NCBI GenBank assembly: GCA_037447655.1
Contig: JBBHKE010002075.1
Location: forward strand, 312,730 to 376,729
Direction: 5' to 3'
Source: Zygnema cylindricum
Lineage: Eukaryota; Streptophyta; Zygnematophyceae; Zygnematales; Zygnemataceae
Length of the DNA: 64,000 bases
Positions 33,231 through 43,766 of this stretch are shown in pieces. The notes under the pieces were generated by a model, which saw nothing but the letters and a program-made list of their open reading frames with translations, searched no databases and had not been told where the DNA came from. The stretch's first letter is position 1; every line of letters starts with the position of its first letter. The position numbers and the translations under genes are program-made.

Positions 33231-34603
33231 TGATGAAGCCGCCTCCTCTTTCCTCTGCTTATCCCTCTTCTCCTCCAAAATCCCCACCTCCTCTCCCCTC
33301 TCCTCCCTCACCTACTCCAAAATCCCCACCTCTTGCTCTCCCCTCTCCTCCCTCACCTCCTCCAAAATCCCCACCTCCTGCTCTCCCCTCTCCTCCCTCA
33401 CCTCCTCCAAAATCCCCACCTCCTGCTCTCCCCTCTCCTCCCTCACCTCCTCCAAAATACCCACCTCCTCGTCGGTCCCCTCCTCGTCTCCCCTCTCCTC
33501 GTCGCCCTCCTCGTCGCCCCCCTCCTCTCTCACCTCATTCAAAAGCCCCACCCCCTCGTCGCCCCCCTCCTCCTTCACCTCCTCCAAATTCCCCACCTCC
33601 TCGTCTCCCCTCTCCTCGTCGCCCTCCTCGTCACCCCCCTCCTCTCTCACCTCGTTCAAAACCCCCACCCCCTCGTCGCCCCCCTCCTCTCTCACCTCGT
33701 TCAAAAGCCCCACCCCCTCTTCGCCCCCCTCCTCCTTTACCTCCTCCAAATTCCCCACCTCCTCGTCTCCCCTCTCCTCGTCGCCCTCCTCCTCGTCGCC
33801 CCCCTCCTCTCTCACCTCGTTCAAAACCCCCACCCCCTCGTCGCCCCCCTCCTCTCTCACCTCGTTCAAAACCCCCACCCCCTCGTCGCCCCCCTCCTCT
33901 CTCACCTCGTTCAAAAGCCCCACCCCCTCTTCGCCCCCCTCCTCCTTCACCTCCTCCAAATTCCCCACCTCCTCGTCTCCCCTCTCCTCGTCGCCCTCCT
34001 CCTCGTCGCCCCCCTCCTCTCTCACCTCGTTCAAAACCCCCACCCCCTCGTCGCCCCCCTCCTCTCTCACCTCGTTCAAAAGCCCCACCCCCTCTTCGCC
34101 CCCCTCCTCCTTTACCTCCTCCAAATTCCCCACCTCCTCGTCTCCCCTCTCCTCGTCGCCCTCCTCCTCGTCGCCCCCCTCCTCTCTCACCTCGTTCAAA
34201 ACCCCCACCCCCTCGTCGCCCCCCTCCTCTCTCACCTCGTTCAAAACCCCCACCCCCTCGTCGCCCCCCTCCTCTCTCACCTCGTTCAAAAGCCCCACCC
34301 CCTCTTCGCCCCCCTCCTCCTTTACCTCCTCCAAATTCCCCACCTCCTCGTCTCCCCTCTCCTCGTCGCCCTCCTCCTCGTCGCCCCCCTCCTCTCTCAC
34401 CTCGTTCAAAACCCCCACCCCCTCGTCGCCCCCCTCCTCTCTCACCTCGTTCAAAAGCACCACCCCCTCGTCGCCCTCCTCGTCGCCCCCCTCCTCTCTC
34501 ACCTCGTTCAAAACCCCCACCCCCTCGTCGTCCCCCTCGCCCCTCTCGTACCTCACCTCCAAAATTCCCACCTCCTCGTGCCCGTTCCTTGTTGAGGAAG
34601 TAA
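33231..34603 (+). CDS. Proline-rich (extensin-like) last exon, 456 codons plus stop
   Basis: Acceptor TTGTAG at 33225-33230. With the last base of the previous exon it opens LMKPPPLSSAYPSS and continues as Pro/Arg/Ser/Lys repeats to RARSLLRK and TAA (34601-34603). The main 15-residue module is SPRSKPPPPRRPPPL. Modules combine into longer units: successive NSPPPRLPSPRR blocks are 162, 210, 165 and 210 bp apart, all multiples of three. Such Ser-Pro-rich domains are typical of hydroxyproline-rich cell-wall proteins, though long SPPPP runs and Tyr cross-link motifs are missing. All three plus frames are open here, so the frame was chosen by splice phase. With the upstream exons it gives 670 continuous codons. 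An LRR joined to a Pro-rich domain recalls LRR-extensins, but the EGF-like part and the many introns do not fit them. Confidence 0.6.
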
Positions 34604-36339
34604 AAAGTAAAACGTGGAAAAATTGAAAATATTGTTGTTGGGACCAATATCGGTTGGAAAACACAGCAAACGGACAAGATGGTTAAGCTTGCCGAGACTA
34701 TAGGCCTTTGAATAGACAAGTGATTTGGTGGATTCATTTGCCTCTTGTATGCATGGTTTTCAAGTAAAAATGTCTGTCGTATTTTGATTGCTCACTTCAA
34801 TTCACGTCAGTCAAGTATCCGTGTTCGGCAAGTTTTTTTTTTTTTTGTGAACAGTTTTGTTTTCTTTTGGGTTTTTTGTTTACCGTGTGTAAGAAAACTA
34901 TAACAATATTTTCCTACACATTGTATTAGTGATGTTTGAGAGACCTTCAAATATTTATCTCGTACTTTCTATAAGTTTAATTTTATCACGTTTTGTGAAA
35001 AAATATTTGTTGAATGGTGTGGGCTTGACCTATTTTTATTTCATTTTATTGAGTCTTTACATTTTACTATGATGTGTTTGTATTTATGTCTCTAAATAGT
35101 GGTCGTGATCAAACACCAATTCCCACATATAATGGGGGGAATGTTTCTTTTTGCCTTTTGTTATGTAAACACCTTTTATTACAATGTGGAAGTGGGTCAA
35201 GAAGAAAAACATATCACTCAATGCCGTGTTGTTATCCACCTAGAGACAAAAAAAAAATGATATTGTTGAATATGAAAGGAACTACATGCGGAAAAAAAAT
35301 TTGAACAAATGGATATTATGTTCACACTTTTAAGTAAAAACGTTTGAGCAGACAAATAATTAACACGATATATTTTCCAATTGCAAGTTAGGAATTTATG
35401 CCAAAAGGTTAGTCATATTTTGAATTTTAATATTGTTTCACCTAAGTAAGGATGCTTGGTCGACAATTTTCTTCTATCGGTTGTGGAATGTTTTTTATAT
35501 TTTTTTGTGTTGTTCATTAAAGTATTGAATGGATTATCAAAAAAAAATTAAAGCCCATCCCTTTTCCTTTCGGATTATACCCTTGTATTTTTCGGTACTT
35601 TATTTACTTACCACAATTGTACGCACACCCACCTCCCACAAAATATATAACGACAATTTTTGTTAGCCCAAAGCAATATGTAGGGCCCTCTAACCATTCA
35701 AAGTATGATACATCGAATATCGAATATATCACGATGAAAAATTTCACGGCGCAATAAAAATAATCACACTTCGTTTTGTTGGCGATGCTTTCTATGGAAA
35801 AAACTATCATCTTTCAATTTTCGATAAATGATGTTATCTGTGATCAAATGTCAACGCAAAGTGATATAAAGAGTGGAAAAAAATAGAAAGATATTGCCAA
35901 TATATCTTTCTGTGTGGAATAACATGTTATGCCATATATAGTTTAAAACACAATGAGTATAAAGAGCATTCCAATGTCATAGTGCCATTGTGTCACTACA
36001 CCACCCATCTCGATTAGAGTTACACTAAGCTTAACAAATTAAATTGTGTGCCAATCAGTAAGTGTGTTTTAAAAGAGTGTTTCTCTTTTTTTTTTTTTTC
36101 CCAAAAGCATTCAACAACTATTTCGAATTCAAACAAGGAGATTTTGGATTGACTATCAGTTGGATTTCGTATTGGACACCTTGTGTGGAGTGGCCTTTTT
36201 GGTCTAGTACATTTATCTTCTATAACTCAAAAATCACATTCTCTATGGCCCATTAAAAGCAGCGAGTGTCTCAATCCTCCTCTCCTTTTTCTTTAGATAA
36301 CGCACGACCTCGATTGGGCGGCACAAGTGAGCTCTCAAA
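34604..36339. other. No supported gene
   Basis: AT-rich sequence downstream of the Pro-rich exon. Short open frames (35074-35304 plus, 35604-35810 minus) show no motif. The first few hundred bases are probably the 3' untranslated region of the LRR-EGF gene. No clear AATAAA was seen close to the stop. Confidence 0.4.
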
Positions 36340-38910
36340 CCGATGGCCCATATCTCTCATTTGCATTCCCTCCCATGTGGCCGTTCGAGTCAATTTTCTC
36401 GCGCTTCGCAATATTTTCGGCCTTTCACGCTCTCTTTAGCCCGCGAGGCGACTGTTGAATTTTTTTGTTTTTTGCACCTTTCAACACATACTCTATCCTC
36501 CTCTTTGTTAAAGAGCATGAACCTTTTTAAATGTTTGATGTGGATCGTGAAACTTTTACGAAGGCCCTTATCAGATGCTCTCACCTATCAATGAGCAATC
36601 CCTTTAGATTAGTTTATGAAATTACGAAATCTTTCATTTTGAGATCCCATCTTTAGGATTCGACCTTCTTTTCTGAGTTTGCCTCTGAAATGGCTCGTGG
36701 ACACATTCCCTGTTGTATAATCCTGTCTTTTTTACCACTTGACTTTTGGTTTTTTTTAAGCCTGCTAGGAAATCCATCGAATTGCTATCCATGAAGTATC
36801 ATACCTATGCTATTTGCATCCAACTCCAAGGAGCATTTCACGACCATTTTTTGCCACATCAATTTGGTGTCGCTACACAAGCGGGCTTTGAGATGATTTT
36901 CTTTGGCTTGCGAGTTGTTTTTTATCTTTATCTTGATTAGTGGTTAATGCTTTCATCACAGTTGACCATAATGTTATCTTCCCATAAATTAGACATGCAT
37001 TTTCACCAATAAACTAACTCTCCCTTTTTATGAAAGCTTTTTATGCTCGGCCTAACTCGCTACCTTTACTTTTAGGGGTCTTTTGGGTGTTGTTTTCACC
37101 TTAGAGTTTGCAAATGGCACTCGCCAAAGTGAACCCTTACGGGCACCTTTTTCTTCTTTAGCCCACCATGAAGCAATACAACCCTCCACTACGGGCCTTC
37201 GTGGTTGTTTATTTCCATTTATCCCCAATAACACGCATATTGTGGGGTCCTTGTAACCAATATTTTTTTACTTTCTCTCATTTTCCGTACAAACTTCATC
37301 AGATTGTGCTCTTAGTTAAACCATCTAAGTGTATGGTTTGGTGCCCACGGGGTTTTCCGTCAGACTACCCCCTCCCCACGTACTTTCATGTTGCATTATC
37401 AGACGACGGTATAATGCATGGCTCTAGGTTGCCAGCCCTTTCGTTAGTCAACAAAGTAGTTTGTGTTGCGTTGTTGGAAGACCTTTCCAACAGTGAAAAC
37501 CTTTTCTAACTGTTAGACTCCCTAGTGGCGTTTGCAACCTTTGATGTGTTGTTTATTTAACCACCCTCTCTATCTCGCGGAAACTTTGCCACCAATGCCA
37601 TCTTTTTGTCACCCCTTAAAGATTTTGACTACAATGTTGTGGGTGTTCTTCACGACCTCATTCGCAGCACACAACCTCGTCGGTCATGGGAATTTTGATC
37701 ATCACGAGGTGTCGCTCGCTCACTCACATTATAACCTCCTATTGTAGGTTGGCAGTTTAGGTTTGATTTTCGTAGTCAACATGCGCCAGGGGCATATTTG
37801 GGTAGTTTGGCTTTGGTGATAACAACGATTCATTCTTGTTTCATTATGGATGATGTTTATATTCAAGAGCAAGTTCTCCTAAGGTGGAGGAAGGTCACAT
37901 ACCATTTTAACAATCGCTCCTCTTAGCTCGTGCTTCTCAACCATCAGACGCTCAAAACCAGGTTTGACATTTTTAAACTCTCATTGCCGATACTAAGTTT
38001 TAACTACAACAACGTTTATCGGAGAAAATAGACGCCATTCATTTTTGGAAACTCTTAGATGCGATAGCTTTCCCTCAACCGCGTGCCCGTCTACGTTCTT
38101 TTTTTGGGCCCAGGGTTGGTGAATTGCTACAAGCCACAGCAACATTTTTGCCACTCAGTTCGTCATCTAACCATTTTGAATCTTCTTTACCATTGTATTT
38201 CGCTTCCATCATCCTCTATTTTTTTGGGGGGCCCGTTGTGTTTGCAACCATCCTATTGATGTTGAAATAATCTTTTTACTTCACAACTCACATGGTCAAG
38301 AATATACTATCACGCAAAATTTGGTGTGGGATGTCATTGCTACCATTGGCACCGAGTCGCGCAACACCGTGAAACGAAAGGTTTCTAAATTACGTCCAGC
38401 CCAGCCCGAGTCTAAGGATTTTCCAAGCCCTAAGATTGACTTGATTTTCCTCCATGGCGCTAAAAGGACACTTGACAATGTGGTAGTCACGAATCTGATT
38501 GGGGCATATATTTTGCCTTGTGCGGCTTTGCATACGGGTGTGGCGGCTTTGTACGCAACGGCTACTCGAGAAAGAGACTACGCTCACTAAAACACGTTGA
38601 ATATGTTTGTCCCATTCTTGATGGAGTTTTTGGATCTTTGGACAAGTCATTTGAGGACGTCTTTTGCTAGTGTGCACCAAAAATGTTTAGATCCAACGGT
38701 TGAAAGAGTCCTCCACCCGGCCTTCTTACGGCTTTTTATTATTAACGTGTCTTATTTGCCCTTTAGTGACCAAAAGTTGGGGCCTTTTTTTGTCGCAACA
38801 TTGTGGCAGATGATAAGGGTGGTCTTTCAAATCTTCATCGAGGACCTGGTCCACATTTACGATGATTCTGGTTGTGGGCCTTTGCTTGTTTGTGGGTAGG
38901 CTCGTCTAGG
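36340..38910 (+). pseudogene. LINE with RT, CCHC and restriction-like endonuclease (copy 2)
   Basis: Order of blocks: HQFGVATQAGFEMIFFGLR (about 36859-36915), the conserved RT segment; a WCPRGFP...GSRLP segment (37350-37440); HAPGAYLGSLAL (37775-37815), a segment usual just after the RT in such LINEs; CNHPID (38246-38263), part of the Cys-His block; and IDLIFLHGAK followed by DNVVVTNLIG and a K/R...Y then PFL.EF pattern (38434-38650). The last is typical of restriction-like endonucleases of R2-type LINEs. Several stops and frameshifts are present. The start of the protein and a 3' end were not found. It is homologous to 15040-17110 and 6580-7000. From 38911 to 39279 I see nothing. Confidence 0.65.
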
Positions 38911-39279
38911 TTTTTTATTTTTGTAGGCGGTAAACCCACTATCTTTGTTTTCAATCTAAGTTTTTCTAAGTCCTTCTCCCCGTTCCGAAACTGCAAAAAT
39001 ATCAAAGCTTCCAAAGTTTGATAATGCCCAAGTGTCCAATGAACTTCGGGCCAAATACACTACCAAAGGCTCCAAATGTGGAGCTTTTGGTTTCATGGGG
39101 CCGAGGAAGGGTAATGTTTCCACAAAAATGGAGTTCCTAAGGAGATGATGCAATATGTTTTATTCATTGGGGGGGGAGAAACCGCAATTAACCCCCTTTT
39201 TTTCAAATCCTTAACCCATAGGGGCATCGCATCATAGAAGAACCGGAACCGCCCAAGCTTACCTCATAGAATATTATCT

Positions 39280-41800
39280 AACAGCAAAGTCAGCAATTAG
39301 TTGCAATGGTTGCAGAATTGGCAAATCTCTGTTTAGGATCATCCTCCCCGACTCCTTCTCTGACGATTGCCGTGAAACTCCAAAGACAAAAACAAGATTT
39401 ATTACAAAAGCTAGCGGAGCTCGAACAACAAACCACAGCGGGTAGAGATGATGATGATGTTATGGGTTGAGATTTGGAACCTCCAAAGGCACACCAAGCA
39501 CGCAACTTTCTGTTTGGAGCTTGGAATGTGGGAATAGAAGACAGCTGTCGACGGCTTCGTTATTCCACGTCAAAGGAAGGAAGGACAAACACAAAATGGG
39601 CCAAAAATATCAAAACCGAAAAGCAACCAGCCGGTTATCCTTCAGACCCTGAGCCGTTATTCTAAACAGTGACATCGGCCTCAGACTTAAACCTACTCAA
39701 CCGCCACTTCCCTCCAAACAAAAAAAATGCCTCCAGGTTTTGAACATTATAAAACGGATAAACAGAAACAGCTGGAAAATGACGCACTTGTCAAACAAAT
39801 TGATCAAGAATGGTTCAAAAATATATGGCTAAACGCCCGAACGATAACCCTCCAATGACCCCTCCCATAGCAAATTTCTAACGCTGAGAGTCAAGGTCCC
39901 ACAATTTCATCACCGGATGCTCAACCTCCTTCCTCTAAACCAGCGATCATGTTAGTACGGCACCTCATGCCCTACGCCTTGACTAACGTAAGAACTCTGG
40001 CCTCATCCCATAATTTGATAGAAAAAACTCTCATTCAGGCCCTAGTGGAGGAAATCCACATGGGAAGGGAAAGGTTAGCGTTGGCTAACCAGCCCGGAAC
40101 CGTCTTTATGTCCTTGGAACCGAAAAATCCTATGGTAGATAAGGATAATAAGGCGTTATCAATGGCCCTCATTCTCAACAAGACCGGCAATTTCAAACTC
40201 AACAGATACGGAGGTTAGCCAGCTGCCGTGGTCAATACCGCAGGGCTCGAAAACTTGATCACAACCTCAGCATTACAACAAATGCCTAAGGAACTCCAGC
40301 TAGAAATTTGCCCGAGTGACATCTGCCTAAGCACAGTCAGCAAAGAAAGACAACATGTCTATGGAATTATCAAGGCCATAGAAATCGAATTTTATGATGA
40401 AGTAGGCCAACATGTTCAAATCTAGCTCCTCTTTTTAGTGGTAAAAGGTATGTAGTTTGAGATTCTGCTAGGTATGGCTACATGGACAAGGTTAAATATA
40501 GAGCTGAGTGTTTGGACAGAGCAGCTTACTTTTTGGGACCCGGAGGATCCTAAAGGCACCCAGGTGGTAATGCCCTTAGCCTTATGGAATCAAGGGAAAA
40601 CAACTATTATTTTGTCCGGATGCTGCCGTGTGTATGTGACCTCCACACTTTCGAAGCTTGCTAAAATCGCCCAAGCAATCCAACAATTCCCCATTTCTAA
40701 GCTGTGGGAAGCGAAATACAATCATAGATTATTACAGATGGCCACACTTCGGGCGAGATTGGACTAAATTGTGTAGCAATGTTACCTCAAGGCAAAACGT
40801 CCCTTCAATCAAAACCCTCGGTTGTTATGACCGGAGGTGAGGGATTCAATCAACAAGTGGTGTCTTTAATGGTTCCCAAGTCACGACTCTGTATCCTATC
40901 TCTCTTTTCTATAATCATTTCCGGTTTGGAAGCCGTTTTGAAGGCAGGATACCAGGTAGAAGACTATGCAACAGTAGAAATAGCAAGTGAAGCTCGAGCA
41001 TTAGTGAACTCTATCTACAACGGCGTCACCAACAGTATCTCGAACAACTACCTGTGTCTTGCATATCCAACATTCACCGGAAGCTGCATATCCAACGTTC
41101 ACTGGAAGCTCCCTCAGAATGTGGACCACATTATAACATCTCATCTAGAAAGTCTTAGAAGTGTCAATCTGGTAGTAGTCGGATAGCCTTGTTAGGGTAC
41201 TCCCTTGCATGACAACGAAAAGGTCAGTCAGACAGCCAGAGCAAAACATTTTTTCATATGACTTGGTTGATCTCATGGCTACAAGAAAAATAGGACACAC
41301 CAATGGGGTACGTCTTAGAAAATGTACACCCAATAGATGATAAAAGGAAACATGTGGCCAACAGCTAGAAACAGGTTACCCAGGTTTTAGGGGCTCGATT
41401 AGTATTTGATGCAGCGCAAATGGGATCCCGAGCACATAGGGTTAAGGCTTATTGGACCAACCTAGTCCCTCTCCCAATCCTCAAGCAAATTTTAGCAACC
41501 CAGGTCCCAAACCCCCGGATTAGAATTCAACAAATTTAGGGAAAGGGGCGAATGGCCACTTTGTGACGGTAGCTGATCGGTCACTTTTCTTCCGTTGCAA
41601 TAAACCAAGAGCCCCACAAAAAGCACTTCCCACACTGGTTTCCTTCCCAAACAGCCATGCCTACCGGATAGGAGCCCCTAAAATGATATTTGATAACATA
41701 GCTGCAATCAGGATAACACCGTATATTGAAGAACAAGAACATGCCATGGGATTCCAACCGGCAACCACGGCTGCACAAGGTATCTCATAATCCCAAAGAT
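39280..41800 (+). pseudogene. Gag-protease relic of a Ty3/gypsy-like element
   Basis: A Gln/Leu-rich coiled-coil-like segment (KLQRQKQDLLQKLAELEQQ, about 39370-39430) and a charged segment MPPGFEHYKTDKQ (39727 on) suggest gag. At 40228-40485 a retropepsin-like domain is legible: VNTAGLENLI where an active enzyme has V/I-D-[ST]-G-A..NLI, then HVYGIIKAIEIEFYD and FEILLGM. The catalytic Asp is Asn and the Gly-Ala order is altered, so it is inactive. Stops also interrupt it. Downstream frames (40474-41186, 41563-41790) keep some coding character but show no RT motif that I can support. The superfamily assignment is tentative. Confidence 0.5.
41061..41110 (+). repeat. 25-bp tandem duplication
   Basis: 41061-41085 and 41086-41110 differ at two bases (GCATATCCAAC...GGAAGCT). 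It shifts the frame of the relic. Confidence 0.85.
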
Positions 41801-41929
41801 GTAGTTTAATCGGGCAAAGCATGGACTAGAATGTAATCTTATGGGTCTTGAAGCATTCTTTTGCCTTTTCCAGCCTCTAATCACCACAGGCGAGGGCTAG
41901 GTACCTTCAAGCTCCACAATTGATAGCAA

Positions 41930-42219
41930 AGCAAGCAACTTCAAAAGGTGATTGCTCAGTCAACCATGGAAGCTAAATAAATGGCAACTAGCTTAGATGT
42001 TAAGGAACATATTTGAGTAAAATCTCTTTTACAAAAACTGAAATTCATGCAGTCCGGTCCTCAAGTCGTGTGGTGTGACAATCAAGCTTCCATTGCTATT
42101 GCGTCTAATCCCATTCATCACTTCAAAAGTAAGCATATTGATGTTAAGCTATAAATTTTGAGGGAAAAGGTGATGACTAGAATTTTGAAGCTTAGCTTCT
42201 TACCTGATAAGGAAATAAT
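41930..42219 (+). pseudogene. Copia RNase H relic, cut by an LTR insertion
   Basis: The frame reads IAQSTMEAK, stop, then VKSLLQKLKFMQSG, VVWCDNQASIAIASNP and HHFKSKHIDVKL. These are the QSTMEAEY and CDNQ blocks of copia RNase H. Three in-frame stops are present. It ends at 42219, against the 3' edge of a minus-strand LTR-A, so it was the target of, or recombined with, that element. Confidence 0.8.
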
Positions 42220-43268
42220 TCAAACTCTGAGACCTCCATATGTCCTCAGTGTAGACAGCTTCCAAGAAGCCTCTAGGATAATCCTGACCCCTTTGTGTTC
42301 CAGCAAAAATAACTGCCACCCTGGCAAACAAAAACCCTGACCACCTGCACCCCTGTAAAGGCAAGACTCCCTTGAATTGGTAACAAAAATAATCTCTGAA
42401 TTTGCTCCCCTGAGCAGTAAGTTATTGAGGGTCAAAGTTGACCTTTTGTACAGAAGCTCTCTGGGAGAGAGGGTCCTATCTTCTAATTTTTCTAAGTCCT
42501 ATCTCTCTCACTGACTCTATCTACTGATGTACGGAACCAATCAGAATTGAGTTTCGTACGCAAAAGTACAGCTGCCGGTGTACTTTATGTACGGACATTG
42601 TACGACATGGCCTAAATGTCGACACATGTCAAATCCGGATTCGGTGCCATAATCTCCGGAGATTCCACAATCCAACGGAATTTTGCCACGCGTCATCCGA
42701 TGTGGCGATGGCCACAAACCACCGAAATCTTCCTCCGCGATCTCGGCGCTAATCCCGGCGGTCCGATTAAATTCGGATTTAATCGTAGCCGTAATAAATA
42801 CATGCGGGGTATTTATTTCACTTACGAAACAAATGCGCGGTATTGATTTTTGTCCGTACCGTAATTCGTACATTATATATTACTGGATCTATGTATCCCG
42901 TAATTCATTTCAGTTAAATGAATTATTGTACGTATACATATATAAATAAATATCAAACTATATAGTACGTAACACTACTGCTAGACTTAACGGCTAAGGC
43001 TACCGGGTATTCCCGATCTGCCGGCCGGTAGGTATAAGGATCAAATCCTGCCGCCGGCACATACCTTTTAAATAAATAAATAAACCCTAATATAAAATTC
43101 GCGTAAACCTCAGGATAGCCAAGGTAGCCATGGCTCTAGCTTCCTCTCCAATTTCTCAGTGACTGCGACAAGTTTGAGAGTTGGAGAGAGAAGTTAGAGA
43201 TAGACTGCCTCGACTTCTATATTTCTTTTCAGACCTAGAAAATACTAATAAAACCATTAGTTTCTACA
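42220..43268 (-). mobile_element. Copia family-A 3' LTR, 1049 bp
   Basis: Starts TGTAGAAACTAATGG at 43268 (minus), after polypurine tract AAGGGGAG (43276-43269) and the end of pol. It ends GAGTTTGA at 42220 where sister copies end GAGTTTCA. Layout and sequence match 10915-11972. It carries the tRNA-like stretch and the U5 ATG (MEVSEF). Being a 3' LTR, its left flank is target DNA: a copia RNase H relic of opposite strand. Confidence 0.85.
42981..43060 (+). other. tRNA-like stretch in LTR-A, antisense to the element
   Basis: Best-preserved copy. A perfect 7-bp stem TGCCGGC/GCCGGCA encloses a T-arm-like AAGGATCAAATCCTG, preceded by CTTAACGGCTAAGGC, which resembles a D-arm/A-box. Confidence 0.5.
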
Positions 43269-43276
43269 CTCCCCTT

Positions 43277-43464
43277 ATTTTCTAGTCAATCTTTAATTTC
43301 AGACCACACTTCTCCCTGCAAAAAATTAGCTTAGGGGAAGGCACAGGTTTGGTCATCATATATGCTACCATCTCACTATCTGGTCTGTACTCTAACCTGA
43401 TTATTTTGTTTTTTACTTTCTCTCTAACAAAGCTGAGTCTGACGTCCATGTGTTTGGCTTTAAA
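43277..43464 (-). pseudogene. C-terminal end of copia RNase H, cut by the assembly gap
   Basis: Reads FKAKHMDVRLSFVREKV, then MMTKPVPSPKL and a stop about 10 bases before the polypurine tract. It is clearly the pol end of the element whose 3' LTR is 42220-43268. The rest of pol should lie across the N-gap but is absent on the other side. Confidence 0.85.
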
Positions 43465-43474
43465 NNNNNNNNNN

Positions 43475-43507
<33 letters not shown>
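43465..43507. other. 10-N assembly gap followed by a (TC)n microsatellite
   Basis: 43465-43474 are N. 43475-43507 is pure (TC)n. The gap size is surely nominal, because copia pol stops at its right edge and unrelated sequence starts at its left edge. Confidence 0.95.
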
Positions 43508-43509
<2 letters not shown>

Positions 43510-43667
43510 TATCTTTATTGTCTTATATTCATGTTATTTTTTTCGTCTAATCCATTATTGTCTTACCTTGTCTTATGTGTTTATTTATGTATTTGTTTAT
43601 GTACTTGTCCCTTTTTTATTTTTTATGTTTTTATTTTCTGTATATAGTAACCATACTTTCCGTGCAG

Positions 43668-43766
43668 GAATTTCCGCCTGAGATGAATTTTCGAAGGATG
43701 GGAGGTTGGGAGGCTTCAAAGCCGACCACTGTCCCTTCGCCTGGCTGGTACAAGCTTTGGGTTTAA
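43668..43766 (+). CDS. Possible terminal exon, 32 codons
   Basis: After a pyrimidine-rich AT stretch and CGTGCAG (43661-43667) the frame reads EFPPEMNFRRMGGWEAS, KPTTVPSPGWYKLWV and TAA. The composition is clearly more coding-like than the surroundings. I do not recognise the protein. No upstream exon was found (the assembly gap lies 190 bp before). It could be a chance frame. Confidence 0.3.
   Translation, partial: EFPPEMNFRRMGGWEASKPTTVPSPGWYKLWV

Noticed and set aside
33312-34664. 450-codon acidic minus-strand frame (Glu/Gly/Val repeats) and the other two plus-strand frames over the Pro-rich exon
   Set aside because: The tandem repeat has a period divisible by three and is stop-free in several frames. 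Only the frame used here continues in phase from the EGF-like exon across a GT-AG intron.
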